From contig JAKSGN010000035.1 of the NCBI GenBank assembly GCA_024180945.1, positions 1,550,001-1,614,000 of the forward strand: a stretch of 64,000 nt of DNA, in the 5' to 3' direction. The DNA is from Macrophomina tecta (lineage: Eukaryota > Ascomycota > Dothideomycetes > Botryosphaeriales > Botryosphaeriaceae). The position numbers and the translations under genes were made by a program. Of this stretch, positions 22,613 through 34,590 are shown piece after piece; the stretch's first letter is position 1; each line of letters opens with the position of its first letter. Under the pieces are notes generated by a model, which searched no databases, was not told the origin of the DNA, and saw nothing but the letters and a program-made list of their open reading frames with translations.

Positions 22613-25600
22613 TAGAGGGGTTTGGGGTGAAAGGGGAGGGGTGAACGTAGTCAGAGGCGGGAATTGGGGCATTGGGTGTGCGTTGGATGACCGTCTCTGC
22701 ACCGGGTGAGCGGCTTCGGAGCTTGCGGGATATTCTGATGCTTTGGGAGTAGATGGTTTGCCTTGCCATCTCCTTTTTCACGGAAGATACCCTGGTTTTT
22801 CCTCTTGGTGTCTTCGCTGGCGATTGGTAGGGGGGAAAAAACTGCCCACAGAGGCAATGACGCAGGCCTAGGCACGTTCAAGAAGAATCTCTCGTGATCA
22901 GACGGGCTTTGAGAAGTAGCTAAACCTTGAATCAATCTGCGTGACTTTGGAGACTTTGTGATGCATTGTGCTGAGTTAGGATTCTACAGATGAGGCAGAG
23001 ATGCTCACGCGCTGGCGCCAGTGAGCTTAATGGAGCCGGCAGAGCACCGTCCCCAAACTCGGCGTTCACGACTGACGATGTACGGATGAGACTTGCGCAG
23101 TTGGTTCTTGAGCTCGATTGTAATGATAGTCAAACAGCACCGATCTACGGGAGAGATAACTGCGTGGGTTTTGCCAATAGCAGAAAACAGCCAGCCAGAC
23201 AGACGGACAGAATCTCGCGTCTATTTTCATTGACTGTCCATTCTCACTGCTCTTCACCCATACGTGCTAACAGTAAGGTCCGAGCGCTCGCGGAGGGCTT
23301 AGTGGCTTTCATCTCGTTGTGTTATGGTCTGATACTTTCCTAGCCAGCTGCGGCCATCTTTTGTCATGGACTGGTATATTATCTGATCACGCCAAAATGA
23401 ATCCCCAATTGGGTTCATTCCACTACTTCTTTTGCCTTCAAAGGAGGCTTGCGTTGGCGTGGCACAGTGGGTACGATCAACCCCTTTACAGTAGCTGAGG
23501 AGGGTGTTGACGGTGACAACGTATAGTACCTTTCTTTATACCCAATTGTATCCGATGATTGAGGGGCAGGAGAGAAGGTAGGGGAGAAGGGCAAGATCTT
23601 CAGCTCGAGCCCTGGGACAGACACGGGGTTTTCTTGCTGCTAGAGTTTGGGACACTTTTAGGGAGGACGGCTTCATCACGTTCCACTCATTGCTACTTTC
23701 TTTGGAGCTATGATGCTGCTCACTGCTGCTGACGTTGCTTGGAACATGTCTGAGGCTTATTTCCTGCCTTTGGTTCTTGGTTCAGTCTCTATTGATGGGT
23801 AACCGAGGGTGTTTGAAGTCGCTGCTGGACACAGGAGCGCCGCCGATGTGTAGCTGGCAGAGTTTATTTACTTGTTATAACTGAGCAATAGAATCAAGGT
23901 TACCATTAGGCAACCAGAGAAAATCGGGGGAATAGCTTGTGCCTGTGAATTATTGACTATGTCTCTGGTTTGTTCAAGTTCAAGATGACCTTGCTCAGTG
24001 CATTGTTTTCAAGACATAAAGAATGCTTGACGAGGTACTACTCACACTTTTTCGGTTTTGTTTCGGCAGTTTCCTTGGCTGAACGTTCGTAACAGAACCA
24101 TTGTTCCAGTTCAACTCCGAACGGCTGCCCGGTACTTTGGTGAAGTCTCGACTTTGGCCGCAAGTAGGTTACCGCAAAGCAAAATATTTGATTAGAGCAA
24201 TGGCATATTGCCTGCATAGAAATGATGAGCTCTGAACGCGCGCAACCATCACAAGTGGGTTGGCAGTACAGAACGTACTTCTTCAGCTTCTAGGCCTATC
24301 CTGTTCTCTAATTGGTCCGTCGAACATGTCTTTGAGCGCCCGTTCGTATGAAAACAAATTGAAGAGCTATTGACCTTTTTGCCTCACCCACTCGCGACAG
24401 CTGTTTAACTCGCAATACATCTCCGATAACATCTATCCAACGTCACCGCTACGATGATGACTATGCCCACAAGCACGCCAGTCGCCAGCCAGCTAGAAAA
24501 GGCAAAGAAATTTAGGCAGATACCGGAGAGCACTAACGATGATTGTGCGGTAGCCCCGTGTAGCCGAGGGAGGGCCACAGGAGTCTCACCCGCGATCAAG
24601 CGAAGACAGTGGTCCAGAGCATAAGAACGCAGCCCGTAGCGGAGACATTGGAGCTGCGGTAGTGGCGACGGTTTTGTCGCCCATTCCCATAGGTGGCTTC
24701 CATTCACTATCATTCAGGAGCCCACGGTGCCCCTCACGGCCGCGCTCCCACAAGCATATATATGTAATAAAGTGGCCTGCATTTTCCGGCTTGTTTTCCT
24801 ACCCGAGGGCTTGTGTGCGGAGGTTTGACGACGAGAAGTTGGACCGCAGGGGCATCGGTGGTGAAGGACGACGAGAAAATAGAATGCAAGAGCATCCGCA
24901 GGATAAGTCTGCTGGAGCATTATTGGCAGGATCGTAGCCGCACTGCTGATATTTCGGCCGTCCGGCTTTCTATAAGGAAGTCATGATGGCTCCTCCATTT
25001 TCCCACTGGGACGCATCAAATGGTACTGTGTGCAGAATTGTTGCGCGAGAACGCTTCAACACATGCAGGGACACTTTGCCAGGCCTCCTACCCGCAGCCA
25101 GCCCGCGCCTGCCGGTTTCCTTTCCAGCTACAGACAACTTGTCGACATTCCTGTGCTTGGGGAAGAAAGTGGCTGAACTCAACGCTGTTCGTCGGTAGCT
25201 GCAACGTGCTTTCTTAGTAATCTACCATGGAATAACTAGGCTAGATAGCATGACAAGAAGAAGTTTAGAAGATTATTTTCGATGCGAGTCCGGGGATTGT
25301 CGTGAAGGGGAAGACGAGCTTGCCAACACTGCCCAGCCTTAACCGGCGACAATAATTTTTACAGAGAAGTAACTTCATAAACAATTACCTTTGGGCTATT
25401 TGAACCAGAATAGTTCAATGAGTTTCGTGCAACAGTGATGTTCAATTCAGCGTCTTCAACTGTTTGACGTCGGCGTTTCTGCAAACCTGCCTTTTCCGGT
25501 TAGCTTGAGGCGTAGCTTAGACTTTATTTAGACACTGGTCGCCACGCCTACCACACAAAACTTATTTGCAACTCCATTGTTTTGGCGTCTTGATTTCTGA

Positions 25601-26009
25601 GGATTCGGTTATTAACACCATCTTCAATGTCTACTGCTACTTTTCCATCAGAAATCTGGTGGGCGGAACGCAGAAGCAATTTCTTGCTCCCCATATTAAG
25701 CTCCGAGTATCCCGCTACATGAAAGCCGGAAGGAGAACATACGACAAGCAAGATAGGTAGATTGGGAGATGCTAGCGGAAAGTTATGTGAGCTAGCAAGC
25801 GCGAACGCACAGTGAAGCAGCTTGTTCACTTCAGCCCATGTGATCATCGCGCTAACACAAAAGGAAGCTTCGTCCGGGGCCGACTTTTCGACAGTCCACT
25901 TCGCTTCCTCAGTGACATTATCAGCTAGACTTCCCCGACACCAAACCAGAGCCAGTATACTCCTATATTCTCCGCTCTCATCAAATACAACCGGCACTAC
26001 CATGTCGCG
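22613..26009. other. Intergenic, 3.4 kb, between gene D and the pseudogene
   Basis: This is the longest empty stretch in the array. Base composition is more AT-rich than the flanking genes. Frames such as 24405-24713 (minus, one hydrophobic helix) and 25548-26129 (minus, 193 codons, partly antisense to the pseudogene) lack codon bias and domains. I see no gene I can support. It could hold a more decayed array member that I cannot recognise. Confidence 0.35.
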
Positions 26010-26540
26010 CCCGTGTCTGCTTCTGCTAACCTTTCTTCTGGCATGATCATCAAAAATCATGCCACTCGTCAGGCAACTCGCGAGACCAGCAAACGCAAGC
26101 TGGACGAAATTGAAGCCTTTGGTCATCATCTACCGCAATTGAATCTAATCGGCTCCGATAACATCACCCGGGGCAGAGACGAGGTTGAGATGCGGGGTCC
26201 ACTTCACTTGTTCATCGTCGGCACCCACCAAGGTGAGCGCCTCACCCTCAGTCTCAGCTATCTCAAAGACGGTCATTGCGTGGAAAATTCGCTGCTACCG
26301 GCCTAGGGAACGTACGACGGTCGAATGGAACAGCCAGTATGCTATCAGTCTGCTAAATCAATGGAGGAACCAGTTGCTTCTTCGCAAGTGGAAATGCAGC
26401 TGTCGCCGCGACGACATGGCCCGCAGAAGCACACTGAGGTGGACAGGGAGGATTGGCGTCAGCTGCCGGAGAGGTTCACAGGAGCGACTAGAAAGGAGTT
26501 AGTCATCAAGTTCAACGAGAACTAGATGGGTCAGTCAGCC
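26010..26540 (+). pseudogene. Array pseudogene (psi): broken DW-box relative
   Basis: The array core is recognisable but split over three frames. Frame one (to the TAG at about 26304) gives EVEMRGPLHLFIVGTHQ and LTLSLSYLKDG, aligning with FELIGPRHTFVRGVDQ and LTIHYYINKPDG of gene E. A frame change is needed to read TVEWNSQYAISLLNQWRNQ, the DW box. A further change gives EVDREDWRQL and ELVIKFNEN, then TAG exactly where the intact genes have the Arg-Trp of FNERW. Codons downstream read MGQSA and stop. At least two frameshifts and one stop cannot be repaired by normal splice sites that I could find. It is oriented like its neighbours, between D and E. An ATG at 26042 or a spliced leader may have been the old start region. 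Confidence 0.6.
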
Positions 26541-27694
26541 TAGTCTATTGACAAGCAGGGCCTGAAGACGCACAATGAGCTTCGCACGAGTCGCTCTACC
26601 CAGATTCCATGGGTTACTCTGCTAGGCTCAACCCTTGGCTGGAAATGAAGCGTCAGAAGCGCGAGAAGCGCGAGAAAGCACTTCAGCTGATGACGGCAGA
26701 TGAGGAACATTCCTAGAGTAGATTAGCGGTTTCGCCAAAAGAGGAAGGTTGTGCGAAACAGGAAGAATAATTCCGACATAGATATGAACAGCGGCGAATG
26801 GTAGAATGGTAGTGGGTTCAAGCATGATCTTGTTCTCAAATGTGCCTGGATGTCAGATCACAGATTCTTCTTTCAATCCGCAAAGAAGTCGTTTCTTTTT
26901 TTCTGTTCTCTCGGACCTGGGAGGCCTAGCATGCAAAGGCGCCGAAGAATGATTGTCTTTTTCTTCATTGGCTTTGAAGTAACCTTTCGTGAGGATTTTT
27001 ACAGAGCCCGAAAGCTTAGCATCAAATGATTTATTCATTCCATTACAACGCACAAAGCTCTACTTTATTTGACAATCATCAGAACATCGAGACTGAAAGC
27101 CATGCCATAGCGGAAGACTCATTCGGAGGCAAAAGATACGGCTCCATACAGATATTCTAGCTCCGTCGAAGGGAGCGACGTGGGGCGTCGGGGCATGCCG
27201 AGTGTGAGGGAGTCTGCGCTTAAGGATGATCGTGCTTTATACAGGGCTAGACTACCTGGTAAATGCCTAACACTGGGGGAATCTATGCCGTACAGGCATC
27301 CTCAAGGCGCGCAAGTCGCTGCGACTTGGCGGGCGCGTGCGATGCCTAAATACTGATTAGCCGGCGAGATGTGAGCGCGTCGGGAAGCAGCGCGCCAAGA
27401 CAGAGCATACAGTGAATGCTATGTGGAAGCCGTGCACGGCTGCAGTCCATCACATGGAGGCTTAACACAGAGTTTTCAATCCATTCACTAATTTCATTTT
27501 TTTTTTTTTTGTTTCGCGCTCTTTCTACAGCTGCGCCTCCACCTCTCCACCTCTCCACCATAACCTTCCGCACACTTCATCGCGTCTGCCACCACCAAAC
27601 CACTTTGACGCTTTGAAATCCCAAGACGAGACTTCCTCCAGACTCGACAGATATCCCTCACAGCCCTAAGCTGCGACAGCACGCGTTCGTAGCA
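26541..27694. other. Intergenic between the pseudogene and gene E
   Basis: A phrase related to the 3' element described below (ACCTGGGAGGCCTAG) occurs near 26916-26930, about 390 bases after the pseudogene end. A 14-base T run lies at about 27497-27510, upstream of gene E. No gene is visible. Confidence 0.4.
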
Positions 27695-30376
27695 ATGCCT
27701 GTTACTCGTGCTGCCCGTCGCGGCAATCGTGCTGCGGCTGAACCCATGAACCAGGGCGTCGACAACCGTAAGTAGCTCCTTCAACAAACGAACCACCACA
27801 ACCAGCTAGTAACAGGTTTAGCCTCCGGAAAAGGCCTCGGCCCTCCTTTCGCGAGGGACAAATTGACCCGCCTCCCCCGTACGAGAAAACAATCGCTCTC
27901 CCCGTTCCAGATGCTCGTCGAACAACGGTTCCTCCGCGTCAAGGAGAATATCAAAAGCGGCGAGGACACCAAGGTAGACACTCGTGACAACCCAGTCGCG
28001 CGCAGGAACTGACTCACTTCGTTTCGTTAGATTCCGGCCCCGATCAGGACACTGGACGATGTCATGAAGGGAGGGCTGGAAAACCTCATGCGCATCCGCG
28101 CCCGTCATCCGACCATGGACCAGAACAAGTCTTTTCTTTACAAAGATTCCCTCGAGATTCGCCAGCCTGATATCACGGGTACTCGAATTTTCGTTAGCAA
28201 AGATGACCGTGGCGAGCCGCAGCTGTGCAAGCAGTTGTTCTCGATCAATCCCACTGTCCCCTTTGTCTCCGCTGCTCCTTCCACATCTGCCGTCTCTGAG
28301 ATGCATTGGGCCTTTGTGAATGGCAAGATCCAGTTCGTACGAAAGGGTGTTCAGGTATCGCGCCCGGCGGCTCCTCAAATCACCACAACTAATGCCGAGC
28401 CTCGGGCCACTAATCAGACTGCAGTCGGCGCTGGTAGACGCCGCGCTCGCAGCCTTGCGACGGAGGCAGCTACTGACATGGGAAGCACCGTCTCTGGAGC
28501 CGGCAGTCAGATGGTGCGGCCTGGGGCCCAGCAGACGGCTGCTACTGACCCTTGTAGGAAACGGTCTGTCGGCCCACTTTTGCCGGCCCAGGTCGTTGAC
28601 ACCGTCAGCACCGACACCGCTACCCTCAACTCTCCTACCATTGCAGGAAGTACTACCGGGAGCTTCGCTCACACCGCAGGCGCTGCCCAGGATGCAGTTT
28701 CCAGCGGAATCCCAGCAGATGTCGCCTCCACAGAGCAGCCACAACCTAACCAACCTCTGGCTACCCCTCTCTCCGCTGAAAATCTACATAATATCCCTCA
28801 GCGTTCGGGAATCAAGTTGAGGCTCACGGGCCTGAGAAATGGGCCACCGAAGATTCAGGTCGTTAGGGATACAGCATTTACAACTGCGGGCATCCCCCCC
28901 ACGAGCGGTAAGCGGAAGGCGGCTGATACTGATATCGCTGAAGAGAAGACGGTATCAAATGAGACTTTTGTGGGTGCCAACCAGTCTGTTGAGCCTGCTT
29001 CCAGCCAGCCGAAGCAAGTGGTCCAACACGTATCTTCTACTACGCCATCAGTCAGGAGGAACCCATCTCGCAAGGCCAAGAAGGTTCAACAGAATCTCAG
29101 CAACACTGAAAGTTCGATGACACAGCTCAGTCAGAGCACGGCTTCCCCAGGACTTGCCCCCGAGCCAGTCCCACATAATGTTAATGCCAGTCAGACGGAG
29201 CAACTGATCCACAACCCTGAAGTTCGCAAGAAGCTGGCCCGAAAAGCCAGACGCACGCATCAGCCGGCCACCAACGTCGCAGGCAGCATCAAACAATCTG
29301 ATCAAGGCTCAGGTGCCGTGCTCGACGCCACTGAGCCAGCTCTTCAGAAGAAGACTACCAGAGTGCCTCACCAGCTGGCAACTAACAGTGACGCCGAGAC
29401 ACAGCACCAGAAAGGCTCTGCCGCAATACCAGTTACGACTCAGCCAGCCTCTCAGCCGAACAGTCTCAGCAAAACGTTGAAGAAGAAGCGCAAGCTTGCC
29501 GCAGTCAAGGAGACCCAGGAGACAAACCGGCAACCAGTCAAGCGCGGCCGCACTACCGCAACTGCAGGCAATAAGAAGGCCAGCGCCGAAATGCCCGCTT
29601 TGGCCACATCCATGCTCAACGGCCGCCAGTCGTCTGCTGCTCCAGTCCAATCTCCACCCACCTCTACAACCACCACCGCCAACCCTCTGGCCAGTATCGC
29701 GCTGTCCACCGCCATCGAAAGGCCTGTCCGCGGCGAAAATGGGTTCGAACTCATCGGACCGCGCCACACGTTCGTCCGGGGCGTCGATCAGTCCGCCTTC
29801 CTCACTATCCACTACTACATCAACAAACCGGACGGCACGCGTACCCGTCACGCCTGGGAGTATCCACCCAGGAAGCATCAGACGATCGACTGGACCTGTG
29901 ACGCCACCATTGCCGCGGTATCGAAGTGGTACAACCAATACTTGGCGCGGGAGGGCTGCGACCGGCTGCGCAAGGGCACCGCTGATGCTACATACCGGGA
30001 GCCAGAGATCCAGTGGCTTCGCGACTACAACGAGGCACACAAAGACGATGACCCTCGCCCGAAGGTTGAGCAGATGCGGCAGGCGTTCAATGAGAGGTGG
30101 GTGGGCGTGGAAGTCCCGTATGTCGACAAAAGCGGACAGGAGGTGAAGACAGCGCCGCGCGAAGAGCGGACCATGGGCGGATTCAGCTCATTCGTTGGAA
30201 GGAAGAATCTTCTGCCGGATCTGAAGAAGAGGAAGAGGAAGGAGAGGGACAACGCCGACGAGGACGACGCGAAGACTAACCGCAAGAAGGCGAAGACTTC
30301 AGTGAAGGCCGGACAGGCCGGACGGATTGTGGGGAGAAAGGCGGCTGCTGGGAAGAAGAAGAAGAAGGCTGCTTGA
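27695..30376 (+). CDS. Array gene E: DW-box protein, about 858 aa
   Basis: Three exons: 27695-27767, 27816 (or 27822)-27973, 28031-30376. Intron 1 is phase 1 (GTAAGT donor; acceptors ACAG or TTTAG six bases apart, both in frame). Intron 2 is phase 0, 57 bp, with an ACTGAC branch. The start is MPVTRAARRG. A long Ser/Thr/Gln/Pro-rich middle (about 200-640) contains several Lys/Arg clusters. The beta-rich block ENGFELIGPRHTF and DQSAFLTIHYYI precedes QTIDWTCDATIAAVSKWYNQ (W about 698). The helical region has EIQWLRDYNEAH, MRQAFNERWVG and REERTMGGFSSFV. The C-terminus is strongly basic (KKRKRKERD and a final Lys run), a likely nuclear signal. The core is closest to G. Function unknown; DNA binding is inferred from the fold-like spacing and charge. 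Confidence 0.8.
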
Positions 30377-31264
30377 ACGCGGTAGGGCAAAGGTCTAGAG
30401 ATAGTAGAGTACAGATTGAGAACGGTAGAGGGGGGACATGAACCTGAAAAAAGCAGAGCGCAGATAGGACTTTGGGGGAGGCTTTCATGGGCTCTGGCGC
30501 ATGCGGCCTGGGATCTGGGAGGCCCAGTGCAATTCTCTCAAGAGCGTAGCTCGCGTTCCAGTAGTCCCTTTGCATTACAGTGGCATTCTTCTGTTTCCAG
30601 AGGCATGGCCAGACGTTCAAAAGTCTTTTTAATCGCCGGGCTTGTTTCGGAGACGCTCTTGATAGGAAGAAGAGTACATCAGATGCTAGTTAGTTACAAT
30701 ATCAATATTAAGCCATGATCATATTCTCACTCGCCATCCTAAGGCGAATGAAAGGCGCCGACATAATCCACCAGTGCATCGAGTTACAGAACGTGGCGAA
30801 ATGTATGCACAACAAGCTCCTTTCTCCAGCCCGGTGGAGCAGTCAAGCTACAATTTTGGAAAGCTCTACTTCTGTAAACCTTGTTCCAGAATATGATAAG
30901 CAGCGAGGTTCATGAACGCTTTTGTAGGGGCGGAGTCATCAGTTCTAGGTAAGCAGCGCTAGTATGTGCCAAGTGCCGTCATCTGTACAGGATCTGGAAG
31001 TGAATGCATTTGCGGAGGAATATAATCAATCACTAACGCCGGGTGCAGTATTCTGGGTCTGTGAGCCACGTCACGAGCTCGCCGGCGTTCTACTGTTGTT
31101 GTTATTTTTTCGCTCCTCGCCCTTCTCCTGATTCCTGCACGCATTTCGGCACAACGCGAAATACAACACACCCGACACGTCCATTACCAACCTTTTGAAC
31201 TTGAATTTCGGTACTCGACATTAGCTTCTTCCATTTTATTCCGTCCTCATTGCAGAAGGTACAC
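30377..31264. other. Intergenic between array genes E and F
   Basis: The stretch holds the 3' element at 30510-30526 and, toward 31264, the presumed promoter of gene F. I see no gene. Confidence 0.4.
30510..30526 (+). repeat. 17-base 3' element downstream of gene E
   Basis: GGGATCTGGGAGGCCCA lies 134 bases after the stop of gene E. The same 17 bases recur after gene F (33552-33568), with a close variant at 33649. The part TGGG-AGG-CCCA can fold into a short hairpin. Confidence 0.7.
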
Positions 31265-33349
31265 ATGTCGGCCCCACGCCGGCACCGCCAGCAAAACACC
31301 TCCCCTGACGAGGATGAGACGCAGGTAGGCGCTCGAAAACAACAAACGATGGCATTAACCAATTTCTCATGCGTGCCATAGACACCCGCCATGTCCTGGC
31401 CTCGCAGCATTTCCTCAGCACAGCCTACATCACGCGCCCTTGTGCTCGACGACGGGTTTCTTCTCACTGGCACAGCAACCCGCCCGCAGTCTGCCCCATC
31501 AGATGGTACACGTCTTCGAGGCCGCTCCCCTTTCCCATTCGGCCGGCATAGCAGCTTCGGCCCTAACCAGGACTTCGACTCCCTGCTCAAAGACATTTAC
31601 AGCGACGGTCCGGACCACGCTGGGGAAGCCGCCCCTGAGCAGCCTATTCTTAGCAACGGCGTGACTGGCGCTGCCGCTCAACCTCCTCAGTCGGCACCTG
31701 CCCGCGATGTCGTCAACCACCACGGTGTAGTTACTCCGGCCGAGCTCTCCGGACTAAGCTTCTCCGAGATCCAGCATTATGTGTACCGAGCGCGCCAGCC
31801 ACAAAGGGACTACCTGGGCCAACAGCTTGGCGTCGAGCATGCTCCGGGTCTAGCCAGGCTCACTGACCTTGATCGTTCTGCATTCAGCCGGACTGACCAC
31901 TTTGCGTACCAGCCACATCCCCCAGCTGCTCGGATGACGACGACGACGAAGAAGAAGAAGAAGAGGCAGACAAAGAAAAGGGCCAAACCGCAGAGTGTCC
32001 AGTCGCTAATTGCTGAACGGGCTGCCGCCAATCCTTCTCCTGCTCCTGGCCAGGCGAGCACCAACACCGGTCTGCCCGCCGGGAACAACAGCGTATCAGC
32101 AGCACTGACAATTGCTGAGTCTGCTAATGGAGCCCTGGGCAGCGGTGAGCAAGATCCTCCTAGTTCTGCTGCTGGCACTGATTCTGCTCAGGTGCCTGCC
32201 TCTTCCGGTTCGCTGACGTTCAGCCATCGCCGGATGGACAACGGCCACATCATGGCCACATTTGCTGGCCCGCAGCTCTTCAAGTTTACCGCCCCGCAGA
32301 ATTCCGTCTCCACCGACGCTGGCAGCATAGTCGCAACCGGCAGCCGCAAACGAAGTGCTTCCTCCATGGCCCTTCCGCGGCAGGGCGCCGCCAGCAGTAC
32401 CGGAGCTGCCCGTCCGACGAAGACCCCCCGGAGACACCAGGGAATGCAGCGACCTGCCCGCAACATGAACAGGGACAATCAGTCCCAGAGTGCTTCCGTT
32501 GGCCTCCCCGCAAACCTTCCATCCGCCGGTGCCAACAACAGCGCGGGCATGTGGCAGAGGCAGGCTAGCGCCCTGCCCGCCCAAGCCCTCCAAGTTACCA
32601 GGCGCAGCCGTCTTTTCGACCTGCTGAGTGCAGGGCTCGAGGAGGAGGACGAGCCTGGCAGCATCGTCCCAGACTCTGCTCGTCGAGGCGCGCGCCGGCG
32701 TCCGCGCGCTCGGCCTCTCCCGCCGCTCGACCCTCTATCGGACACGCCCCATGCCGCTCTGCAGACTGAAGATGCTACTGCTCCCGCTCAAGCTATCGCC
32801 GCGCACCCCCGTCCCATGCTGCCCGCTGCTCCCCTCCTACAGAGCGCCCTCGCGCCTCTCACCAGGCCCACCCCGTCCGTCCCCACCACCACCACAACCA
32901 CGGCGCCCCGCTTCCGCCGCGCCGCCCGCAAGAGCAGAGAGGAGCCACCCTATGAGGCCGTCGAAAACACTTTCCTGCGCTCCCTCAACGAGCGCTGCGT
33001 CGGCCTGGCGCCGCGCGACCTCCCCACCGACAAGTCGCTCGTCGAGGAGTTCAACAACCGCTTCGCGGGGACACAGCTAACGGTGCAGGACGAACACGGC
33101 GGGCATCGCTTGACGGAGCCGCGGCCGACGCGCACGAAGGCGGCCATCACGTCGCATGTGCGTCGCGAGGGGTTCTGGGCCGATATCAAGCGCGTGAGGG
33201 CAGAAGGGAGGGGCTGGAAGCCTGGACCGAAGCTGGGATCGAAGAAGAGGAGCAAGGCGGAAATGGACGGGGAGGAGGAGAAGAAGAAGGAAAAGAAGAA
33301 GGGGGAGGAGGAGGGGGAGGGGGAGGAGGATGAGGGTGAGGAGGAGTGA
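31265..33349 (+). CDS. Array gene F: member lacking the DW box, 675 aa
   Basis: Exon 1 (31265-31324, 20 codons, MSAPRRHRQQ) and exon 2 (31382-33349) join in phase 0 over a 57 bp intron (GTAGGC donor, ATTAACC branch, CATAG acceptor). The body is Ala/Ser/Pro-rich and disordered, with a Lys cluster near 200 (TKKKKKRQTKKRAK). Only the second half of the array core is present, near 535-620: ENTFLRSLNERC, LVEEFNNRFAGTQL and RTKAAITSHVRR, aligning with WLREVGARM, YNKRWAGTVI and RSRDALQSEIYR of gene G. The beta block and the DW box are missing, and Trp is replaced by Phe in two helix positions. The C-terminus is a mixed Glu/Lys tract coded by GA-rich simple sequence. Membership in the array rests on the helical half, intron layout and the shared 3' element. 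Confidence 0.75.
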
Positions 33350-33551
33350 GAGGCGAGGGATGAAGGGGAAACTGGACGAAGCGATATATGGAGCCAAAAC
33401 CGGTGGCGTGATACGTGGCTTACAGGATAGTCTTGTGAGGAGAGGACGGCTCGGGGTTCTCTCCTCGCATCTATTCTCCTACTTTTTTTTTTTTTTTCCA
33501 CGACAGGCGCTCACATAGGCTGGGCATCGCAACCAAGCTTATTTGATGACT

Positions 33552-33568
33552 GGGATCTGGGAGGCCCA
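33552..33568 (+). repeat. 17-base 3' element downstream of gene F
   Basis: GGGATCTGGGAGGCCCA is identical to the copy after gene E and lies 203 bases after the stop of gene F. Confidence 0.7.
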
Positions 33569-33648
33569 ATACGGTTTGGTTGTGATGGAGACCTAGCTTC
33601 TGTCGGCCGGACATCATTCAAAAGGAGCAGAGAAGACATCACAGCGTC

Positions 33649-33682
33649 GGGATCTGGGAGCCCCACATGGGGCTTCCTGTTT
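33649..33682 (+). repeat. Variant 3' element with an inverted repeat
   Basis: GGGATCTGGGAGCCCC matches the element with one base dropped. It runs into the inverted repeat GGAGCCCC-ACAT-GGGGCTTCC, which could form a hairpin in a transcript. Confidence 0.6.
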
Positions 33683-34590
33683 TGATGGTATTATGGTTCA
33701 TAATGCGTAAAGTAGTAAAGTCATAGCCTTCGGCAACATAAAAAACCTAAATTGAGTTATGAGTTCGATGAGAAAGTTATGCAATCACGGTGATATTGGC
33801 ACTTCTTCTGCTCAGTAACTCAAGCAAGGTTGAGCTTACCAACTCCTAGCTTGAGTTGACCAAGCCAGCTAACCCTCAGGCTTTACAGTCAGTCATATCA
33901 ATGGAACGCAATTTGGCAGCTTCCATGTTGGCTTAATTCCCGTGCAATGTCTACGAGTACCACATCTGCTTTCGCTCCTTTCCTAGCAGCAGAGTAATAG
34001 GCTCCATGTGCGAATACAAAGTCAGTATCTTACAAGACTCCATATCAGCTATGTGCTGCTAAGTCACGGTGTGAATCCGCCAACACGCTGCTGGAGCGGA
34101 CTTGACATGCAAAATGATTCATTTTGTTGTTTGGGCTCGCGAGATCGAAGACTCGAAGCCATGGCTGTGACTGGGCGGATGGTGCACGACATAGCGATTG
34201 CAGGCTTACACAGTGCCGCTGGCATTTTGTGACAGTCACATTTTCTTGAAACCTCTCATACGTCAGCACCGCATCGATGGCCCTGGCCAAGCGGTGAAAG
34301 GCTCTCTGAGTCGCAGTTCAGCTCAAGACTACCACGCGATAGTGTCCTTAGCTTGCACATAAACGGCGAGGGATGCAGTTGTAAACGCAGCAAACGCCTC
34401 AGCTCACTTGCGCGCGCTAAGGCCGCAACGGTGAAAGGTGGTTCAGTGTTGAACTATTTTTTTCATTCACTGGCGGCGCGTGGGGTGCTCTTTGGTTCTG
34501 TTTTCTTCCACACCGCGCCTGCGCCGCGTCCATATCTGCACACAACAAACATCAACCGGCCCTGCGCGTGAGACTTCAGCATCACCCACA

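Larger units (their letters stand above)
33350..34590. other. Intergenic between array genes F and G
   Basis: The stretch holds a 15-base T run (33483-33497), two copies of the 3' element, and the presumed promoter of gene G. No gene is visible. Confidence 0.4.

Noticed and set aside
25548..26129. 193-codon minus-strand frame
   Set aside because: It overlaps the array pseudogene antisense, lacks codon bias and shows no domain.
27818..28753. 311-codon minus-strand frame
   Set aside because: It is antisense to array gene E, whose frame has splice signals, family similarity and codon bias; the minus frame has none.
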